From: DASVCS01 sp036381495
GTDB lineage: Bacteria; Gemmatimonadota; Gemmatimonadetes; Longimicrobiales; RSA9
Assembly (NCBI GenBank): GCA_036381495.1
Contig: DASVCS010000048.1
Coordinates: 11,940-75,939 of the forward strand
DNA length: 64,000 nt
Direction: 5' to 3'
This document shows, in pieces, positions 58,274 to 64,000 of the stretch. The notes beneath the pieces were generated by a model. That model worked only from the letters and a program-made list of their open reading frames with translations, was not told the origin of the DNA and did not search any database. The stretch's first letter is position 1; every line of letters begins with the position of its first letter. Made by a program: the position numbers and the translations under genes.

Positions 58274-58650
58274 GTCTCGTCAGCTACACGACGTCGATCG
58301 AACCCGGCCGGCCGCCGGTGGTCGGCCCGGCGGAACGGCGCGTCACGGCGCACGACGGGCGCCAGCGGTTGCGCAAGTCGACAACGGCATTGTCAAGCTC
58401 GCAACAGGCCATGATACACCGAAGGGGTCCGATCGGCAAACATCGAGAGGAACGATCAGGGCCGGATCGTGCCGTCACCCGGAAAATGGCACGGCCGGGG
58501 GAACGCACGAGCCAGTGTTCCACCGACCCGCTTGACCTGAAGCAAACTCAATCGTTAAGTTGTGACCGTCACGCCCGCAGCACCTGTCGGGCTTTCTCAT
58601 CTCACGCCACAAGCTCTCTGGCCTGTCGAAGCCAGCATATGGAGCGACAC
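58274..58650. other. Divergent gap before the sigma-factor gene
   Basis: No gene. A candidate sigma-70-type promoter for the sigma-factor gene lies at 58532-58561. A second pair, TTGTCA (58390-58395) and TGATAC (58412-58417), is weaker. The 11-base palindrome GTGACCGTCAC lies at 58562-58572, directly where transcription would begin. Base composition is visibly less GC-rich from here to about 62.2 kb. Confidence 0.5.
58532..58561 (+). promoter_or_regulatory. Candidate promoter of the sigma-factor gene
   Basis: TTGACC (58532-58537), 18 bases, TAAGTT (58556-58561). Same form as the metK promoter (TTGACC-N18-TAACTT). The palindrome GTGACCGTCAC overlaps the expected start. Confidence 0.5.
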
Positions 58651-59184
58651 ATGGAAAGCGCCGGTCGCCCGCCGCCAGTCGAGGCGCAACGCGCCGCGCT
58701 CGCGGAACTCTGGCGGGACCACCACAAGCGGTTGTGCGAGTACGTGACCGCCCATCTCGGCGCCCCGGAACTGGCGGAAGACGTGGCGCAGACGGTCTGG
58801 ATGGAGCTCTGGCGGCTACGAGATCGGCGCGATCTGCGAGCCATCGGTTGGCCCTATCTCCGTCGAGCGGCCCGCCATCGCGCTGTGCGAGCCGCGACGC
58901 GCCGCCGCCGATTCTTGCCGCTATCGTCACCGATCTCGCCGGAGTCGCTCGCTTCCACCCCTGCCGAAGAACTGCATGCACGCGAAATCCGTCGAGCCAT
59001 CAGCGTTGCCGTCGATGCGCTCCCGGAACGTTGTCGAGCGACGTTCGTCCTGGTGAAGTTTCAGGGTCGATCGTACCGGGAGGCGGCAGCGACGCTCGGG
59101 GTGTCGGTGAAGACGGTCGAAACCCAGATCGGACGAGCGTTGAAGGCGCTCCGTCGCGCGCTCCCACGGGAGTCCGTGACATAG
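58651..59184 (+). CDS. ECF-type RNA polymerase sigma factor
   Basis: A 177-residue sigma-70 family protein with only regions 2 and 4. Region 2: LAELWRDHHKRLCEYVTAHL, ELAEDVAQTVWMELWRLRDR and RAIGWPYLRRAARHRAVRAA. Region 4: AVDALPERCRATFVLVKFQG and RSYREAAATLGVSVKTVETQ followed by IGRALKALRRAL, the DNA-binding helix for the -35 element. ATG 58651 is chosen over ATG 58639 because GGAGCGACAC precedes it. No anti-sigma factor gene is visible downstream; the next genes code for a cysteine-rich exported peptide, a propeller lipoprotein and a DsbA-like protein, which are its likely targets. Confidence 0.88.
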   Translation: MESAGRPPPVEAQRAALAELWRDHHKRLCEYVTAHLGAPELAEDVAQTVWMELWRLRDRRDLRAIGWPYLRRAARHRAVRAATRRRRFLPLSSPISPESLASTPAEELHAREIRRAISVAVDALPERCRATFVLVKFQGRSYREAAATLGVSVKTVETQIGRALKALRRALPRESVT

Positions 59185-59272
59185 GCGAAGAAATCCGCGT
59201 GCCGCCGCCATCATTCGATGGCGTTGTCAGGGGAAAATGGGCCACGAGGGCTTGATCATACACAGGCGACCC

Positions 59273-59306
59273 GTCGGGACGACGGTCATGGCGAGCCGGT
59301 CCCGAC
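59273..59306 (+). terminator. Hairpin after the sigma-factor gene
   Basis: GTCGGGAC (59273-59280) pairs with GTCCCGAC (59299-59306) across an 18-base loop. It lies 90 bases after the sigma-factor stop and before the peptide promoter. There is no T-tract, so termination is only possible, not clear. Confidence 0.35.
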
Positions 59307-59330
59307 ACCTGCGTGCCGCTTCTCCACACG

Positions 59331-59358
59331 GGAACGCTCGGAGGCGCCTCCAGCGTGA
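59331..59358 (+). promoter_or_regulatory. Candidate ECF-type promoter of the peptide gene
   Basis: GGAAC (59331-59335), 18 bases, CGTGA (59354-59358), resembling ECF promoters (GGAAC with CGT). The 12-base perfect palindrome GGAGGCGCCTCC (59340-59351) lies in the spacer and could be an operator. The peptide ATG is 40 bases downstream. Confidence 0.35.
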
Positions 59359-59397
59359 ACCGTGCGGGCCCCTCCCCTCACAACTCAGGAGGTTTCC

Positions 59398-59610
59398 ATG
59401 AAACGGCTCATTCTCAATCTCGTCGGTACCACGGTCATCGCCGTCGGGGCTCTCTACCTGACGACGCCGGACCCCGCCGTGGCGGCCACCGCGGCCGTGC
59501 CGCTCGCCGAGGCGTGCGACCCGGGCGAAGCGTCGTGCACCGAAGGCGACATCGAGCTTTGCGGTGACAAGTGCGAGGTGAACGACGCAGGTCACTGCAG
59601 TTGCGACTGA
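59398..59610 (+). CDS. Exported six-cysteine mini-protein
   Basis: A 70-residue precursor. Residues 1-30 form a signal peptide (KRLILNLVGTTVIAVGALYL, cleavage likely after PAVA). The mature ~40 residues are acidic and hold six cysteines at 40, 47, 55, 59, 67 and 69, spaced C-x6-C-x7-C-x3-C-x7-C-x-C, enough for three disulfides (CDPGEASC, LCGDKCE, HCSCD). The ribosome site AGGAGGTTTCC is the strongest of this region, so expression should be high. No modification enzyme (radical SAM, LanM, YcaO) is nearby. By size and neighbours it recalls NVEALA peptides of Bacteroidetes that sit beside six-bladed propeller proteins. The function is unknown: toxin, signal or metal peptide are all possible. Confidence 0.82.
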   Translation: MKRLILNLVGTTVIAVGALYLTTPDPAVAATAAVPLAEACDPGEASCTEGDIELCGDKCEVNDAGHCSCD

Positions 59611-59630
59611 CGGCGCGACGCTGTAGCCGT

Positions 59631-59662
59631 CGATGGTGAACGACGCCCTTCGTCCACCATCG
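59631..59662 (+). terminator. Hairpin after the cysteine-rich peptide gene
   Basis: CGATGGTG (59631-59638) pairs with CACCATCG (59655-59662), with an inner ACGA/TCGT pairing. It begins 20 bases after the peptide stop and could end or stabilise the peptide mRNA. Confidence 0.5.
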
Positions 59663-59674
59663 AGAGAGCGAATC

Positions 59675-59717
59675 GGTATCCGAACATCCGCGGGTCACCC
59701 GCGGATGTTCGGATACC
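59675..59717. repeat. 43-base perfect palindrome before the propeller gene
   Basis: Two 21-base arms, each the exact reverse complement of the other (outer part GGTATCCGAACATC), around a single central C at 59696. It ends 18 bases before the ATG of the propeller gene. As RNA it would fold into a very stable hairpin in the leader; as DNA it is a symmetric site. Together with the hairpin at 59631 it separates expression of the peptide from the downstream genes. Confidence 0.9.
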
Positions 59718-59735
59718 AGACTTCAGGGATCCAAG

Positions 59736-60953
59736 ATGGTTCGAACTCCTCAGACGCGATCAAGCCGAATCGGCACTCCCTCGCTTCCCTGTGCGACCAT
59801 GGCGATGCCCATTGCAGCGGTGCTCCTCCTGGCGGCTGGCTGTGTGGATCAGGCCAATCAACGATCCGCCGTAGCGGCAAGCTCCAGCGCCGGCGTGACG
59901 GAGCCGCCGGGCACGTGCCGTGTCGAGAAGGTCGCGACGAGCTCGTCCGAAGCCCTCTTCAGTGACGTCGTGGCGCTGGCGGTCGACTCGAACGGAAGGA
60001 TCTACGTAGCGGATGATGACAATCCCGCCATAACCGTCCTTTCCGATTCCGGCACCATAATTCGCACCATCGGCCGGGACGGGCACGGGCCGGGCGAGTT
60101 CCAACACATCCGCAACGTGCAGGTTCTGCCCGGTGACAGCCTGCTCGTGTTCGACATGGGCCTGTCACGCCTCACGGTCTTTCGACCGGCTTCGGATTCT
60201 GTCGCGTACGTGATCAATCTCGCGGCGACGGCAAGACTTTCACCGAACGACGTTCAGGCGGCGCCGCAGAGGCGCGTTTTCGTCCTGGTCGATACCGAGC
60301 CGCTCCGGCCCGGCGATGATCCGGCGTCGGACCGTGAGCGGAATCAGGTTCTACACGTCGCCGGTTGGGACGGATCGCTTCTTCGCGATTCGATTCTCGT
60401 GGCCCCCGCGTCCCGACCGCTGATTGCGCGGCAGGGGGGCCGCATCGGCGTTGCGGCACCGTATGCCTTCGGTCGACCCGGCATCGTGCGTGTCAGTCGA
60501 AGTGGTCGGATCTATTACGGATACGGAGACTCGCTCCGGATCGACATCTATTCGCTCGAAGGACAGCGGACCGGCGGGTTCGTGGTTCCGTACGAGCGGG
60601 ACCCCGTCAGCGACGCAGACCTCGAGGCGGCGATCCCGGCCTACGGAGACTTCTTTCGCAAGGCCGTGCAGGAGTCCGCCCCCGATTATTGGCCGGCCTT
60701 CAAGCGCTTCGTGGTCGATGATCACGGCCGCCTGTGGATGGCCCTCATTGCCGACGGACAGGTCACGGACCGTGGCGCTGCCGCCATGCCCCGGATCTGG
60801 ACCGTCATGACGGAAGCCGGGGAACTCGTTTGTCGTGCGAACCTGGAGGAGCGCACGGAAGTCGTGCGCGTCCAGGATGGCCGGCTGTACGGGGTCGTCA
60901 AGGACGACGTCGATGTCCCGCGCATCGTCATCTATCGAATCGTGCACCTCTGA
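59736..60953 (+). CDS. Six-bladed beta-propeller lipoprotein
   Basis: A 405-residue exported protein. The signal peptide has an Arg-containing head, and the lipobox LLLAAGC places the lipidated Cys at 36. The rest has repeating propeller blades of the NHL/six-bladed type: VVALAVDSNGRIYVADDDNP, ITVLSDSGTIIRTIGRDGHG, VQVLPGDSLLVFDMGLSRLT, RVSRSGRIYYGYGDSLRIDI, and KRFVVDDHGRLWMALIADGQ. RDGHGPGEFQ is the common G-x-GPGEF turn. ATG 59736 is kept because it gives a proper signal peptide; AGGGA lies upstream. Such proteins face the periplasm or cell surface and bind ligands. It is 17 bases from the DsbA-like gene. Confidence 0.85.
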   Translation: MVRTPQTRSSRIGTPSLPCATMAMPIAAVLLLAAGCVDQANQRSAVAASSSAGVTEPPGTCRVEKVATSSSEALFSDVVALAVDSNGRIYVADDDNPAITVLSDSGTIIRTIGRDGHGPGEFQHIRNVQVLPGDSLLVFDMGLSRLTVFRPASDSVAYVINLAATARLSPNDVQAAPQRRVFVLVDTEPLRPGDDPASDRERNQVLHVAGWDGSLLRDSILVAPASRPLIARQGGRIGVAAPYAFGRPGIVRVSRSGRIYYGYGDSLRIDIYSLEGQRTGGFVVPYERDPVSDADLEAAIPAYGDFFRKAVQESAPDYWPAFKRFVVDDHGRLWMALIADGQVTDRGAAAMPRIWTVMTEAGELVCRANLEERTEVVRVQDGRLYGVVKDDVDVPRIVIYRIVHL

Positions 60954-60970
60954 TCCGCACGAGGCCCGAG

Positions 60971-61624
60971 ATGAACGCGAAGGTCGCCAACACCGCCACC
61001 GTCGTCATCGCCGCATGCGCCGTTGCCGTCACGGCCATGGTCGCGAGACGCGAGTTCTTCGCGCGGCCCGTAGCCGAGACCAACCTGGTCCGCGAAATCG
61101 CTGGATGGCGCGAGCTCCCGAACGCGGGACACGTGATCGGTATGAAGGATGCACCCATCAAGATCATTGAATTCGCAGACTTTCAGTGCCCGTACTGCCG
61201 GCAGACGCACTTTCAGTTTCGCCTCATGGCAGAGCAATACCCGGGACAGGTGGCGGTGGTCTACCGACATTTTCCGCTTTCGAGCCACCCATTCGCATTC
61301 GCTGCCGCGGTGGCGTCCGAGTGTGCGGCGGCACAGGGCAGGTTCACGGCTTTTCATGATGCGCTCTACGAGCACCAGGATTCGCTCGGTATCAAGCCCT
61401 GGACCGACTTCGCACGCGCTGTCAATGTGCCGGATGTCCCGGAATTCCGCCAATGTTTCGCAGAAAGGAGATTCGAGCAGCGCGTGCGTCGTGACCGTGC
61501 GCTTGGCGACAGCATCGGTGTCCGCGGGACGCCGACGGTCATCGTGAATGGGCTGTTGCTGTCCGGCATGGTTTCGGTGGCGAAGTGGGAAGAACTGATC
61601 GACGAAGCCTTGGCCGGAGAATGA
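60971..61624 (+). CDS. Membrane-anchored DsbA-like thiol oxidoreductase
   Basis: A 217-residue thioredoxin-fold protein. An N-terminal helix (TATVVIAACAVAVTAMVA) anchors or exports it. The catalytic motif is C73-P-Y-C76 (KIIEFADFQCPYCRQTHFQF), the helical insert includes HPFAFAAAVASECAAAQGRF, and the cis-proline is in GVRGTPTVIVNG. This resembles DsbA/BdbD/DsbG-like periplasmic enzymes of the Thioredoxin_4 family. Located 17 bases after the propeller gene and downstream of a six-cysteine peptide, it is well placed to make that peptide's disulfides, which is an inference. ATG 60971 follows GAGGCCCGAG. Confidence 0.9.
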   Translation: MNAKVANTATVVIAACAVAVTAMVARREFFARPVAETNLVREIAGWRELPNAGHVIGMKDAPIKIIEFADFQCPYCRQTHFQFRLMAEQYPGQVAVVYRHFPLSSHPFAFAAAVASECAAAQGRFTAFHDALYEHQDSLGIKPWTDFARAVNVPDVPEFRQCFAERRFEQRVRRDRALGDSIGVRGTPTVIVNGLLLSGMVSVAKWEELIDEALAGE

Positions 61625-61626
61625 TC

Positions 61627-62247
61627 ATGAGACCGGTCCACACCGTCGCACTTTACTTCCTGCCCCCGGCCGTCTGCATCGGAGGCGCATTGTTGGGTGC
61701 CCACGAATCCGGTCACGCCGCCTATATACGCCCTCCATCGGTCGACCGGGTAGTCTTGCCCTCGATCTCCATGCCCCGTGAAGTCCCAGCCGACACGGGA
61801 ATGACCGCGGGTGCGGTGAGTGCGCGTACGCTGGCGGAGATCAAGAGGGCCGCCCGTTCCCTGGGTGAACGCTTTGGTCAGCCGGCCGTGCAGATCGAGG
61901 AGCGCCTACGCCAACTGCGCGCACTTCCGGGCGCCGGGATCTACGTTCACATGACGCAACGCGAGTTTCCGTCCCGTGTCGTTATCGGCTGGCGAGAGGG
62001 CGGATCGGTTTCGTTGCCGTTCACCAGTGGGGCGCGGTTGTCCGTGATCATGCCGCGCGACCCGCGCGCTCAGGAGGAGATGGTCGTCATTTTCAGGATC
62101 GAACGGGGTAAGCAGGCACAATATGCTGTGCAGGCTCCGGCATCCGTCCAGCACATCACGATCGTCGAGAACGGGCGAGAGATCGTCCGTGCCCGGCCGA
62201 TTCGACCGCAGGGCGAGACGATCGTGTTTCCATTGACGGCCATGTGA
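61627..62247 (+). CDS. Exported protein of unknown family
   Basis: A 206-residue protein I do not recognise. It has an N-terminal hydrophobic segment (HTVALYFLPPAVCIGGALLG), then a helical stretch rich in Arg/Glu (RTLAEIKRAARSLGERFGQP, AVQIEERLRQLRALPGAG), then beta-rich sequence (YVHMTQREFPSRVVIGWREG, EEMVVIFRIERGKQAQYAVQ, HITIVENGREIVRARPIRPQ). It has no cysteine in the mature part and no catalytic motif I can name. ATG 61627 is preferred (GGAG seven bases upstream); ATG 61621 overlaps the DsbA-like stop. The tight spacing shows it belongs to the same operon as the propeller and DsbA-like genes, probably working in the periplasm. Confidence 0.7.
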   Translation: MRPVHTVALYFLPPAVCIGGALLGAHESGHAAYIRPPSVDRVVLPSISMPREVPADTGMTAGAVSARTLAEIKRAARSLGERFGQPAVQIEERLRQLRALPGAGIYVHMTQREFPSRVVIGWREGGSVSLPFTSGARLSVIMPRDPRAQEEMVVIFRIERGKQAQYAVQAPASVQHITIVENGREIVRARPIRPQGETIVFPLTAM

Positions 62248-62458
62248 GGAGGTGGCGGCGGTCGCCTCGCGAGCGCGTGCGTACGTGCGGCGATCGTCCG
62301 AGAGACGGTCCTCGCGCCCGCCGTCGTACGGACGCGGGGCGCCTTTCAAGAAGCTCCCACCGCCTTCCGATCGGCGCCCCGCGTCCCGCTCCGAATCCCC
62401 GTGTCGTCGATCCGGGAATCGACTGACCCGTCCATGTCACGCACCCCGGCCCCCGCCC

Positions 62459-64000
<1,542 letters not shown>

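Noticed and set aside
58562..58572. GTGACCGTCAC as a third CRP-type operator
   Set aside because: Half-sites are separated by too few bases (TGTGA and TCACG with three between) for the N6 form seen at the other two sites.
59398..59610. Lanthipeptide or other enzyme-modified RiPP precursor
   Set aside because: There is a Sec-type signal peptide instead of a RiPP leader, and no LanB/LanM, YcaO or radical SAM gene is present in the window.
59675..59717. Terminal repeat of an insertion sequence
   Set aside because: The arms are adjacent with a 1-base centre and there is no transposase or second copy in the window.

Overview
The window is very GC-rich (by eye around 70%), gene-dense DNA from a Gram-negative, heterotrophic bacterium. 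It is most likely a member of the Gemmatimonadota or a close FCB-group relative. The evidence is a secreted protein ending in an FCB-type (T9SS-like) sorting domain, a beta-barrel outer-membrane protein, lipoproteins, SelB, a mannose-type PTS operon with HPr kinase, and GTG/TTG starts with frequent 4-nt stop/start overlaps. Where I can see promoters they follow TTGACN-N17/18-TANNNT. No insertion sequence, prophage, CRISPR array, tRNA or rRNA gene was recognised. One tmRNA gene is present.

1-16.5 kb is a respiratory, NO and metal region. A minus-strand operon (Mrp-type Fe-S ATPase, a 12-helix haem-copper-oxidase-I-like protein, a DUF59 protein and DUF2249 proteins) runs off the left edge. Further on are a flavin oxidoreductase of the dienoyl-CoA reductase type and a TcuA-like flavoprotein, then a second minus-strand operon (CopD-like protein, Crp-type regulator, small oxidase-I-like protein, DUF542 protein, cupin), a second small oxidase-I-like protein, a copper nitrite reductase (NirK) with all copper ligands, and a NarXL-like two-component pair. 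Two operators matching TGTGA-N6-TCACA sit at the same distance from a -10 box in front of two of these transcripts. The Crp-type regulator carries the CRP recognition residues, so a local denitrification/Fe-S regulon can be proposed.

16.5-30 kb is a mixed region: VIT-type transporter, P-type ATPase, tandem universal stress protein, AhpD-like protein, TDT-family transporter, ComA-like protein, DinB protein, thioesterase, and an ABC exporter whose first permease is frameshifted and whose second is fused to a CPBP protease domain. A decayed partial copy of the thioesterase locus lies 3 kb from the intact one.

30-58 kb is largely housekeeping: tmRNA, diguanylate cyclase, LarB, DusB, EIIA, zinc-ribbon protein, SelB, RecO, bifunctional nuclease and MetK. 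Then comes the PTS block (EI, HPr, EIID, EIIC, EIIB, EIIA, HprK, RaiA), a glycosyltransferase, NusB with riboflavin synthesis (ribH, ribBA, ribE, ribD), an outer-membrane protein, and purM-pfkB-argS-fmdB. Hexanucleotide-repeat elements and hairpins are inserted in intergenic gaps here and near 12 kb.

58.3-62.3 kb is the most unusual part: an ECF-type sigma factor, a 70-residue exported peptide with six cysteines, a six-bladed beta-propeller lipoprotein, a membrane-anchored DsbA-like oxidoreductase and a secreted protein of unknown family. Long hairpins separate the peptide gene from the rest. I read it as a candidate secreted disulfide-peptide system resembling in layout, but not in recognised sequence, the NVEALA/propeller loci of Bacteroidetes. 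The window ends inside a methylmalonyl-CoA mutase large-subunit gene. All calls were made by reading the sequence, without database searches.
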